From NCBI RefSeq assembly GCF_035582795.1, contig NC_134368.1, positions 11,495,501-11,559,500 on the forward strand: a stretch of DNA of 64,000 bases, read 5' to 3'. The notes under the pieces were generated by a model, which saw only the letters and a program-made list of their open reading frames with translations, made no database searches and was not told the origin of the DNA. Numbering within the stretch: the stretch's first letter is position 1; every line of letters begins with the position of its first letter. Both the position numbers and the translations under genes were made by a program. Below are positions 1 to 13,460 of this stretch, piece after piece. Source of the stretch: Mycteria americana. Lineage: Eukaryota > Chordata > Aves > Ciconiiformes > Ciconiidae.

Positions 1-660
1 CTTGGAAGCAATTGCCAGTCACGTGAAGGAGAAGGTGGTGACTGGAAATAGCCAGAATGGATTTACTGAGAGCGATCATATCTGACCTGCCTGCTTTCTG
101 TGATTAAATGACTACATCTGTGGATGGGTGTAGAGCAATGGATGTTTTCTAGCCTGACAGTAGAAAGCCTTTTAACACGGTCTCCAAGAACATCCTTGTA
201 TCCCAGTTGGGATGTTATACTCCAAATGGACAGACTACCAGCTGGGTAAAAAACTGGCTGGATCACTGGGCTCAAAGAGTAGTGGTTCATAGCTTGTGCT
301 CTACCTAGAGGCTCATTCCAAGTGGAGGACTGCAGGGGTTTGTACTGGGACATGCTCTGTTTAATATCAACAACCCCAAGGAGGAGATGGTGGAGTGCAT
401 GCTCACTGTTTTGCAGATGACGCCAAACTGGGGGGCTGCAGTCTGCACATTTGAGGGCAGGGCCGCCCTTCAGAGGGACCTGGAGAGGCTGGAGGAACGG
501 GCTGACAGAGACCTCATGAGATTCAACAAGGACAAATGCAAAGTCCTGCCCCTGGGATGATCCAATCCCCTGCACTGATACAGATGGGGACGGACTGGCT
601 GGGCAGCAACTCTGTTGATGAAGACTTGGGGGACCTGGCTAACGCGAGGCTAAACACAAG
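1..660 (+). mobile_element. CR1-type LINE fragment, 3' part of the reverse-transcriptase ORF, degenerate
   Basis: A decayed non-LTR retrotransposon piece lying in MSANTD1 intron 1 and cut by the left window edge. Translated with frame changes, it shows the hallmarks of a CR1 ORF2 C-terminal half: an AFNTVSKNILVSQLG-like stretch near 160-210, a GLQGFVLGHALFNI-like stretch near 330-365, the RT catalytic motif FADD at 410-421 followed by AKLGG, then ALQRDLERLEERAD and FNKDKCKVLPLG up to about 558. Stops and frameshifts interrupt it, so it is dead. CR1 is the dominant LINE of birds and other sauropsids, which supports the organism call. The right boundary is approximate, because similarity to the usual post-ORF region fades near 660. 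Confidence 0.85.
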
Positions 661-2912
<2,252 letters not shown>

Positions 2913-5900
2913 TAGCATCTATTTTTCTCCCCCTTTCTTGTATTTCACAGAACGAACTGGATCTGCTCTGTAAAGGGGACACCCCAGCACATTTTTCTCT
3001 AACAGCTGTTGTATCTTTTCTGTAAATCACAAATGAGATCTGTTCCCCAGGCTCAGCCACTTTGCTGAATTAGGGCATTTTTTTAATTCCTTTATGAGAG
3101 ACTGGAAGGGAGTAGGAGGACTGGGCAAAAAGTCATATAAAATTGCCAAAACTCCGCACGCGTGTCACTGCTCACATGAGGTGGAGTGTTTGTAATAGGA
3201 GCATAGGCACGTTCAGGAGAGTCTTGCCATGCAATCAGAGATATAACATACTGCTTAGATGATTTCTGGCTTGCTCTAGTTTTCCTTTTGGTACGAGTAT
3301 GAAATTTCTCTGGCTTCAGCTATTATTAAAATGGTGAAAAGATGCAAACTAAATATTTCTGTGGACACTGAAATGCTGCTCATGCAGTTTGAAAGTACAT
3401 TGCAACATTTTAAATACAATTGAGAATGTCACTTTTTCAAAGTAAATGCTAGTATCAGAATGCAAACGTGTTTCCTTTTTTGATAAGACTGGAGTTCTCT
3501 GGAAGGCAGCGTTTTAACAAAAGGCAGGGTTGTACACTTGATACAAATTTTAGACTTTACTGGTCTCATTTTTCATCCAGAGTGGTGTGAAATAAGAGTT
3601 GATTGCAGTTTTCTGGCAGGAGAAAAAGTTGGTCCTAGAGATCCTTATCATGAGTCTGTGAGGCTTTAACTATAACAGTAAAATTATGTGTCAGTCATGC
3701 AACTGAGAAGGTGTTGAGCTGGAAGAAGAACCGACCTAACAAGTTCGGATTATTGTTTCCAGGCCTACTCTTGGATGAATAAAACTAGGGTAAATTCATT
3801 CAGTCATTCAAGCAAATAGTCCTTGAATAGCTGATTATTTTTTAAAACTTTTTTTTTTGACAACTGAGTATATATTAGGGTGTATAATTCTTGAACTGTA
3901 GCAACCTTTTTGTTCACGAGCAACAATTTTTTTCATCATAGTTCATTGTAAGTAGTTAATAGCCCTCATACACAGTCTCTCGTGATTTTAGGATTTGCAA
4001 ACTCCAAGATCACGTTTCCGATGCAATAACTTTTTTCCAAATTCATAATTTGATTTCCAATAATAATATTTAATATTTAATTAGAAGGTCACTTTCCACA
4101 AACATGAGGCATAGTTTATTCACTAGACTATTTGATAACATCAGACTTTTAAAAAATGCCAGCTGTTAAGTTTCTTCAGCTTAGGGACAACTCCAGGACA
4201 ACACAGATTTTGTACCGTAGGTGCCTGGTAGGGGAGGACAGAGGTCACCACACCAGGTTTCATTACAGAGTGTAGACAAGCCATGACAGAAGTCAAGCTA
4301 ATCAACCACAAAAGCATATCCATTGTCTTTACAGTGTGCAGGTGGACTCCCACATGTAGATGCTTTCGTTTACAGGTAAAGTGGACTTAAGCCACTCTAA
4401 CTGAATTATCTCCACAGTGGTAAGATCTGGAAAATTTAGGCTATAATGCATTTTAGACAGCTTCAGGTTCAGTGGGGTTTTTTTGTTGTTGTTGTTTTTG
4501 GGGTGGTTTTTTTTGTCCAAGGTAATTACCTAACCTGTTTTACTCAAAAATATTTTAACTTAACTTGGCCAGTTTAGAAACTGCAGATCATTTAAATCTA
4601 GCCTTTAATGGCACAGGCTGGCTTTCAACTGGCTGCAAGCCTGTAGGGCAGGTGGTGACGCTTTGTCCTTGCAGTGGCTCAGGCTACAGTGCTGCTGTTG
4701 CCTGCTTAGGATGGCTGTGCAACAGGGTTTGGGAGCTGGAGGGAAGGGCAGGTCAGCTGTCAGTGTGGTAGGACCTCCATAATACGTTGCTCCCTAACTT
4801 AGAAATGCAGCCGTGCTCTCACAGTCTCTACTATAAAGCAATTTTGTGCAATAGAATATTGTGCATATCATTTAACAGCAAGATATGTACTTATTCACAA
4901 GTTAAAATACAGTTCTGCTGTGTTTAAAAAAAGAAAAAGTTGAGTGGTAGATACCACTTGAGAGATTAGTAAAACATTTCAGGTGAGCACCGTGATCAGA
5001 TTAAAAATTAGAAGGCACTTGTGATATTAACGGGGCATGTATCTGGAAGGAGGAAAAGTGGTATTACAGTAGATATAGGGCGTTTTGAAAAGCTTGTACA
5101 GCTTTGACCTGTTTAGTTTAGCCTGATGAATGAGAGAAGAGTAGGGAACCCTTTTTTGGCCAGAAGGAAAGACAGCACTTGCTAATGATATCAGATGGGT
5201 TGAAATCACTTAGAGCTGCCATGGTAAGACAAGGAAGATAATTCTTTTAGAGTTCCTAATAGAAAATTATGAACTGAGAAGCAATTTTCAGCTTAAGCAA
5301 TTAGTGTGTCATCCTGTATTTGAAAAACACTTTGAAATAGCCAACGAGAGAGAAGAGAATTAGCATACAAAATTTGGGCCCATCTTGGCTTTTTTGTAAA
5401 TGCCCTTGCCTCCAAAGGGTACATAGTTGATCTAACAGATTCAAAAAAGGAACTGAAGACAATACTGGGATTTAAAATTAAAAGAACGTTTCAGGTCCTC
5501 AATTTCCCTCTCAATTTTTGTGCTTTACGGCTATGCAAAACAATTATTTTGAAACATATTTAGAAAGATATACACACATATCTATATGTAAAATATAGAT
5601 GCATGAAGCAGGCTATACACAGATCAGTCAAGTGTGCAAAGTAAGCTTACGCTATGGAATTTTTTTCTTCAGTAGTAAAAATCATGATGTTATGGCAACA
5701 ATGGATAGTGAAAAAACCCTCAAACAGTAACTTTTTTTTTAAGTCAATTTTTACACTTCTGAACACTTTACTGTTATTCCCTTAAACTCTCAAACACAGC
5801 TTTTGAGTCTCAGCTTTGTATTTTCCACAGTATCCTTGAACATAGCAGGAGGCTACTTGGCCATATAAATCACAACTTTAAAAATATTATTGAATTTAAT

Positions 5901-6236
5901 GTTTAGCTTTCATGGTAGAAAAAAAAGTCAAGATTTATACTTCAGTCAATACATACATACTCTCAAGCTAAAAATAGTTTAAATTTGGTTTCTTTGCATT
6001 GTATTTGAAATTCTTTGAGTTTGAAACCTTCTTACAAAAAAGAAATTTTGCTAGTTAGTGATATACAATTAAAGTGGGATAAAATGAATTTTTATTTTCG
6101 TTGCAATTTGCAGACGAGAAAAACATTTGGAATCCCTATTTCCCTTTAATGAGGCGCCTGCTATTTGTTTAGTATTGTTCCAACACTGCTCTTGGGCTTC
6201 AGCAAGGCTTGTGTTATACTGCAATGTCCATAAAAC

Positions 6237-6273
6237 ATCTGACAATAATAGAATAATTATATTATTGTCAGAT
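6237..6273. repeat. Short AT-rich hairpin, 14-bp perfect arms
   Basis: Arms 6237-6250 (atctgacaataata) and 6260-6273 are perfect reverse complements around a 9-base loop. The stem is AT-rich and short. It could be chance, a template-switch scar or a small MITE remnant. No function can be assigned. Confidence 0.6.
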
Positions 6274-6509
6274 AATATAATGCAATGTGGTGGAGTCTTG
6301 TACTGCTGCTTAAACTTTTAAAATCAAAATTCCTGACACCACTATAAATGACTTTTTATCTAATTGAAAACTGTTTTTTCACCCTATAGATTTATTTATA
6401 GTCTTTATTTTCATTGTTAAAGTAATGACAGAAGATAATTATACCGACTGTGAACGTGGTTCAGACTTCATCTGTTCTGCCATTTCTATCGTACTGAAAA
6501 TGGGGGTGG

Positions 6510-6960
6510 AAGAGTTACTTTCATAGATTGATAGACCATAATAAAACCACCATGTCATCTGGTCTGACTTCCTGTTAAATACCATCCATCTATTTGAATT
6601 CAGTTATTCTGGTGTGGAGCCCAGAAATGTTATGGAGGGGGTTCTGTGACATGCTTCCCTTCAGTAGAGGACTACTGCACTCAGGAGCCCCGTGTCTCTG
6701 TTGTCCTCCACTTCTTTGTTCCTATGATTCATTTGACTCTTGGAAATTTTTTACTAGACATCCAGTCTGATATATTCAGAAGATGGAGAATTCACTCCTC
6801 CCTACAGGGATCTGTTCCAGTGATTAATCCCTTGCTTAAACCAGTGTCTTTTTTCTAATGCGAATATAGCAAAGTAAACTTTCAGATGTAACTTCTGTTT
6901 ATCTTTCCTTTCATTACATTGGAGACCCTTTCAGTATGTTTCACTTTTTGCCTCAAGGTA
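6510..6960 (-). mobile_element. Ancient CR1-like LINE 3' region, minus orientation
   Basis: The stretch contains phrases that I recognise from old sauropsid CR1 3' regions read on the complementary strand: catagattgatagaccat, gtcatctggtctgacttcctg, gacatccagtctgat, gatggagaattcactcctcc and ttccagtgattaatccc. These match, in order, widespread copies in turtle, crocodile and bird genomes, with many substitutions and small indels. Recognition is from memory without alignment, and the ends are approximate. Confidence 0.5.
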
Positions 6961-7599
6961 GTTGTGTACAGTGATCTTCGGTATTCTTTAATTTTTAAAT
7001 GTAGATTAAATAATTCGGTATGGAAGATTTACACATGGAGAAAGAGTAAGAATCGGTAACGTGAATTAACCAAGATATGAATTGCTTAATAGAAGTGCAT
7101 TAAAACTTGGTGAGGATGCTAATTCAGGAAATAACAGTTTTGGCACAGCCTTTAATCTGTCTGAAATTATGCCATGGCTATTTAAAATCTGAATGGGCAG
7201 CATCTACAAAGAAGTTTGAGCTTTAGGCTATGTGCATTATGTAGTGCATCTTAACTCATTATGCAGACTTGTTATCATAGCAAGATGCTTTGCCCAGCCT
7301 CCAAGCCATTTTTGTGGTTCTTTTCTACACTTTACTTCAAGGATAAGCCTCATTAATTCCTGAATCCATTTGGCTGTATTTGAATGAGTCTAGTTTACCA
7401 GAAGATCCAGGTTGCCTGATCCTCAGTCCTCAAATGCTGAAGATCTTTGTGCCATCTCTAATATTAATATTACTTATTTCTAGATCATTGTTAATTATTT
7501 TCCATAAAGATATGGGTTCTGGAGGTCTACTCAGGTTTGTACATAGCTAAAAAAGAACAACCAAGTCAGAAACAGCTGTTAGCTGTTGAAAGCCATAAA

Positions 7600-9950
7600 T
7601 TCCAGAAACCAATGGTACAGGAGACCCATTTGCCATGAAGTAGTCAGAAAGGAAGAATTGTTTTTATGGTCTTGTGGAGGTAACATGTTTTGGTAGACAG
7701 ATTACTCTTTGTATTCAACTCCTGCTTCGTTAATTATTCACATACATCCCTGAAATGAGCCTTATTGGGTAAGTGTAGGCAATCAATCAAGGAACTTTTA
7801 ATTGAACAGTGAACTACATTGATCTTAGATAGACAGACAGCAAATGCATTTGAGACTTGTTTAATATCTTGCCCAATTATATCTGGAGGTTTTGCTTTGT
7901 TCCCCCTGGTCCCCAATACATACTCATTTCTGCTCAGCCTCCTAGATGAGAGGGAACATTTTCTTTCCCTTGGTTTGCTTCATTTGAACCCTGCCTGTCT
8001 CTTTTAGAGCATAGTGTGGAAATAGCTTTGCAAGGTTCTGCTTGGAACATGGTCCCAATGCCAGTGCTCTTCCACACTTCACTTGTGCGGTCAGGGGAAT
8101 ACCGGTGCCATTTCTCTTGGAGCATCCCTGCCATAGACACTGGAAGCCCAAGAATATCAGCAGATTGTATTTCAGGTCCTGGATTTCCTAGACCTGTCTT
8201 TCCTCCAGATTTCAAAATCTACCTTCAGAGACTAGGCTTGGCAAAGAGTGGAGATGCTTCCTTGGCAGAGGCTGTGGATGCTGTCAGGATCTGTTGCACC
8301 CCTATTGTCACAGAGGTGTTGGCCGCACAAGAATGCAACATGGAGAATCAGCAACAGGAACTGACTGGTGTTTGCTCCAGCAAACACTGATCATTTATTA
8401 TGCTTATGCCTATAGATTGCCAGACTAGACATACTCCTAGCTGAAACGATCTGAGGATACTGATGCTGGTGGGTTACTCAGTGCTGAACCCATATTCCTA
8501 TCCCTGCTTCCCTCTTGACTTTCTGTTATAAAAAGTTACTAACACTGGAGAGGTCTCTCTGGCGTGCTACCTAGGAGACCTAGAACTTCTCAAGAAAGAT
8601 GGCTCAGTATCTGAGGAAACACTTCATTATTCAAATAACTCCTTCAGGTATCACTGGACATTTTACATTGTTTCATGTTGCTGAGGGTTCTCTCCTTGTA
8701 AATTAGATTCTTTACATCCTTCTTTTGTAGACCCCTTCTCAAGAGCTCTCCTTCAAGAGCTATTCTGCAAGAAGAGGATTGTAAATTCCAAGTCCTTACT
8801 ATGGACTTGTGAGTGATCACAAAACCCTCTCATTGATAGTCACTATGGCTGGAGAGAAAAGGAGATTGGGAACACCACCAAAGCTAGGGGTGTCTGAAAT
8901 AAGTATTTCTTTTCAACTAAGGATGTCTAATTACCAAGTCTTGTTTGCTAATTGTAAACAAACATAGAGAGTACTTAGGAGACCTTGAAGAATCCTTCTG
9001 CCCTGGCTTTTGGGGCGACTTCTCTGTGCTGAAACCTGATTTTGAGCAAGCACTTGTCAGTGGGTACTTTCTCAGTTATTAGCAGACTGCAGATACTGCT
9101 GATACAGTTCCCCAGGTAGCTGCCATCACCACCAGATGTTTTGCCTCTCTTTCCTCTCTGGAGCTGCACAAGACAGTTATTGTCTTGGACGTATGGTTAT
9201 ATGTCTTACAGGTTTTTGATGGACCACATTTGTTTAACTGAAAAACAGATAAAATCCTGTACAGACTCTAGGACAACACTTCAAAGACTTTTTCTTCTCT
9301 TGAAAATAAGGCTTATTTTAGATCTTTCAATCCAAATCACTCCATCTCCTGTTTTCATGGGCTTTTATTTTTGGTCACGATTGAAATGAAAAACCAAATG
9401 GCAGCCACAGTTGCCAAGAAAGTCACGCAATATTTGGTGCAGCTCAGTACCACTGACATGCCTCAGATTTTCTCTCATTCCTTATTAAGGACCATTCTCA
9501 CCAGGGCTTGCTTTGACAAGACCAAAGCCCTCTTGTGGCTCTAGGAGCCAGTTCTTACTTGTTTCAGACAAGAGGTCTTACTATAGCTACTTTCCAGTAC
9601 TGTATAGGGAAGAGGATAGAGATCCATCGAGTTTTAAACAATTAAATCCTCTGTGAAGACAAGTTTAAATTCAAAAGGTGACTTTGGCTAAAATAATACC
9701 ATCATTTCAGAAAGTTTCTTGCTCTGCCTACCAGAAAGCATGGATTCTTTGTGAATGTGGGTGCAGTGATGGGAACCTTGAAATAACAGATTCAGTGTTG
9801 CCCTTAGACTGCTGTAGACATTTTCCACTTCCTTGACCTCTTTGAGAACCACATTTCAAATCATTCTGGCCCTTAGAGTTAATGGGGGCAAACAGAATTT
9901 GCTGTCAGCCAAGACCCATTCTTGCAGGATTGCCTGGCTGTGATAATCTC
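7600..9950. other. Compositionally distinct intronic block, possible degenerate repeat
   Basis: Within MSANTD1 intron 2 this stretch has fewer homopolymer A/T runs and more balanced base composition than its flanks. It contains a 124-codon open frame (8016-8390, +) and overlapping open frames on the other strand. None shows a domain I recognise, codons look random, and no splice-compatible exon is evident. An old repeat or ERV/DIRS-like remnant is possible but not demonstrated. Confidence 0.3.
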
Positions 9951-11147
9951 AGTGGTCAGCTGCAAGCTTGACCCACAGTTTGAGCAGAGCAGCATTTATT
10001 TTATGCACATTTATTTGATGTCCAAAATCAAATACGATATATAGGATCTGCAAAGGTGAGTTTATTTTGTGTACCTTCCAAGGTTTTGTTTAGCATAAAG
10101 ATGACTTCTCTTTTCCCTTAGCATCATTGTAGCAGTGTAATAGTGATAAAGCCCTTTGAATTGTATGAGTAACGTTAAATTCTTGGATAATCTGAAACCC
10201 AGGGGTCTTTGTTCACCATGTTAGCATACATTTATAAAAGAAGATTGTTGTTCTTTCTTACCTGTGCACAGGGGGACAGCATATTTAAATGACTAAACAG
10301 TACTCAAACAGTTTCCCTCAAGACCAATTCTAATTTTTTTTCTCTAAGGTTTTAATAGCATTTAATTTAATGCACTTGTTTCTTTTCATAGACCTCACCC
10401 TTTTCAGGTCATTGCACTCTTAAATGTCAAGGGGCTTGTGTCTTTTTGTTATATTTGCATTAAGTCTTTCAGGTGCTTAGGATTGTTTATTTCTCTTGCT
10501 GAGAGATCTGAATGTCACAGTCACTGTTGCACAAAGCCTGTCAAGTAGGATAAGAACACGAATGAAATTATGATACAAATCTGCCACAGCTGAGTGACCT
10601 CCCTCCCTGCTCCCCTTCTTCACATTAATAAAAACACATTCCTCAGGAGTTGCAGTTATCATTATTCAAGGACGTCTTGAAATCTGCAAGGTGTTGACAT
10701 GGCATACTACTCACAACTGTGCTATCTCATTATTGCATTTCACCCAGGAAGGCTACTGCGTTTGGCAGAACACGACTGAGATTGCTGTTTGTGTGGAGGG
10801 ACTTCAAGACTCACCATCGGATAACTTTGATGTTGGGGACTCTAGTCTGGAGTTACAAAAAATGTGAATGAACATGTGGACTGTCACTTTAAATTAGAAA
10901 AGAAGTTACCGAGCTGTAACTGGAAGTTTTTAAAATGTGTAGTTCACTTGCACATTTGCCATCTACTTGCCTTTCTTCCTCCTTCACAGTTCAGGATGCT
11001 TCTTTCTTAGATTACAGGTTAAGAGAAACAGATCTGTGTGTGTCTGTTCTGACTTGTATGCCGTGTAGGCCAGTTCTGAATTCATGTGTTGCACTGTCAC
11101 CCCAAGTTAGGACGGCCATGTGAACTACACATCTTGAGAGTGCTGTC

Positions 11148-11259
11148 TTTATTGCTAGGTTTATCTCTTTCTTCCAAAACAGAAATTCAGCATGATGCAC
11201 TCTACGCTGCATCATGCTGAGTTTCTGTTTTGGAAGAAAGAGATAAACCTAGCAATAAA
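11148..11259 (+). repeat. Long near-perfect inverted repeat (52-bp arms, 8-base loop)
   Basis: The left arm 11148-11199 and right arm 11208-11259 are reverse complements over 52 bases with one difference (T at 11186 opposite G at 11221). On the transcribed + strand that difference is a G-U wobble, so the intronic RNA of MSANTD1 could fold into an uninterrupted 52-bp stem with loop ctctacgc. No terminal repeats or target duplications typical of a MITE were found, and similarity stops sharply at both outer ends. The right arm ends with an AATAAA (11254-11259). The stem is longer than a normal pre-miRNA stem and lacks bulges. A recent template-switch duplication is the simplest origin. Confidence 0.9.
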
Positions 11260-12333
11260 ATATTAAATATTACCCAAATTGCACATGGTAGTTCTACAGC
11301 TTTCAGATGAGGATGTACAGTTTGATACATGCTTGTCTAACTTTAAGACCCTGAAAGAGCTTGGAGGTGTTCTGCTAGAGGAACATCAACATGAGTGGAT
11401 ACACAGACAGCCTTAGGATTCAGCAATTTGGTGTTATCCAAAGGCTACAAATACTCTCTTTGAATTTCAGAAGAACTTTTTTTTTAAATCCAAATAGATT
11501 AATTACTATATCGAATACAGAGTCTTGCCTTTATGGTGAAAACAAAACTATAGGTAGAGGGTTATAGTGTGCTTGAAATTTTCATTAAAATGTTAGGACT
11601 TTGAAGGGAAGTATGGTTTGTTTTGTTAGCTGTCCTACTTGATAAAACTTGTTGTTAACCTAAATATGAGAAGAAGGTAGCCATAGTATCCTGTGTTTGT
11701 GACAAATACATTTAATTAAAATAAAAAAAATCTTAAAGTGCAACTGGCAAATGCCTCTAAGAACAAATATGTAATGTGATCAATCTGTGACCTGTAAGAA
11801 AAGAGGAAATCTTGTAAGCTTTATCCTGCCAGACTTTTATGTTGTTTATAATGTTTTGTTATGGAATATATAAATATGTGGTCAGTGCAACTGCTGTGTC
11901 TCAGTGCAAGGGCAAATTCTGAGACTAGTAAGCTGTAGTGGGATCAGTGGGATGCTTTAAAAAATGTGCTGTAACTTACCACCACACGTAACAGTGCAGT
12001 GCTTTCTCCAGATGGGATGGTTATTGCAGCTTTAAAATTGGAGTTCTAATGGCCAGATGAGCAAAATGTCTCTCCTGATACAGTGTATAAATTCAACGTG
12101 TAAGAAATACCAAGATATATATTAAAAAAAAAAATTACGCCTGGTATTCTGCAGGGACAATTCTTATTAAAAACAATGAGATTTACATTTTTTGGGTTTT
12201 TTTCTTCAGTCTGTAACACTATGCAATAATGCAGTAAATACTTATGTTTTGGCATGAACTTGAGGGGGAATTTATTCGAGAACACAGCGGGGTTTAAAAA
12301 TAGGACTAGGTCATAGCTTGGCCAAGAATGTAG

Positions 12334-12648
<315 letters not shown>

Positions 12649-13460
12649 TTTCCCTTGTGAATGCCTCTGAGATTACTATTGATATTCTAGATACCCCTTA
12701 ATTGCACACCATATGTGTGTCTGTTGCCCTATTCCCAGGTTTTCCATGGAAATTAAAACCCTAGTGTAATCTTAGTTAAGCAAAGAGAACAGATAATGCA
12801 GGGTGAGAGCTATCCAGTATGATAAAATTAGTGCAATATATGCCTAAGCTGAATTATTTTTATACGGAAAGGTTAAGGGATGAATAGCTCTGGGAACTTC
12901 AGTACTATTTATGCCTAGGTCAGGTATTGTTTTACGAACAGTGGCGTTGTATATTGCTTCACATCAAGGCCTATAGCTTGACCTGTTGTAGGAGAAGGAA
13001 ATAGTGCATTTCTAAACATGGTAATTGCATCTTGACTTTCCTGATGATTAAACCCTGTTTTGAAACATACGCCGTGATTGTACAAGTGACCTATGGTTCT
13101 TGTGAAGAGCTAGTTGGGACTATGAGATACATCGTTTTAAACTCCATGCCTGATATGAATAGTACTCTAAAGTATTAGGGTAAAAATAGTCTATTCAAAT
13201 ACACTTTTGATATAAAAGAAAACCCCCAAACCACCTTACTATATACTGAATACTAAAATGTATAGAAGATACTTGAAGTTGCTTTTGATATTAAATGTTT
13301 AATTTTTTTCATTATTAACTGGAATCTGTTGACTTAATGAACAACCAGCAATGAAAACTCGCATTTATTCTCTATCACAAAAGAAAAATATTGTACTGTG
13401 TGTATATACATATATATATAATCTATCAAATGAAATAAAGAAAGAGAAGAAACTTATTTA
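12649..13460 (+). other. MSANTD1: MSANTD1 3' untranslated region (probable extent)
   Basis: AT-rich non-coding sequence directly after the stop codon. Candidate poly(A) hexamers are a variant ATTAAA at 12752-12757, AATAAA at 13434-13439 and AATAAA at 13561-13566. The first canonical one is followed by a U-rich stretch, so I end the UTR shortly after it. A TATA/TGTA dinucleotide-rich run lies at about 13399-13422. The cleavage site is inferred. Confidence 0.55.
13434..13439 (+). terminator. Candidate MSANTD1 poly(A) signal AATAAA
   Basis: The canonical hexamer lies about 790 bases after the stop and is followed within 30 bases by a U-rich stretch (cttatttatt). A second AATAAA at 13561 is an alternative. 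Confidence 0.5.

Noticed and set aside
4361..4382. Acceptor-donor junction tttacag|gtaaag in MSANTD1 intron 2, as a ratchet site
   Set aside because: The pyrimidine tract is short and mixed, the donor is not full consensus and the intron is only 9.5 kb, so chance is likely.
8016..8390. 124-codon + frame in MSANTD1 intron 2
   Set aside because: No recognised domain, no splice-compatible ends and equally open overlapping frames on the other strand. Kept only as part of a composition note.
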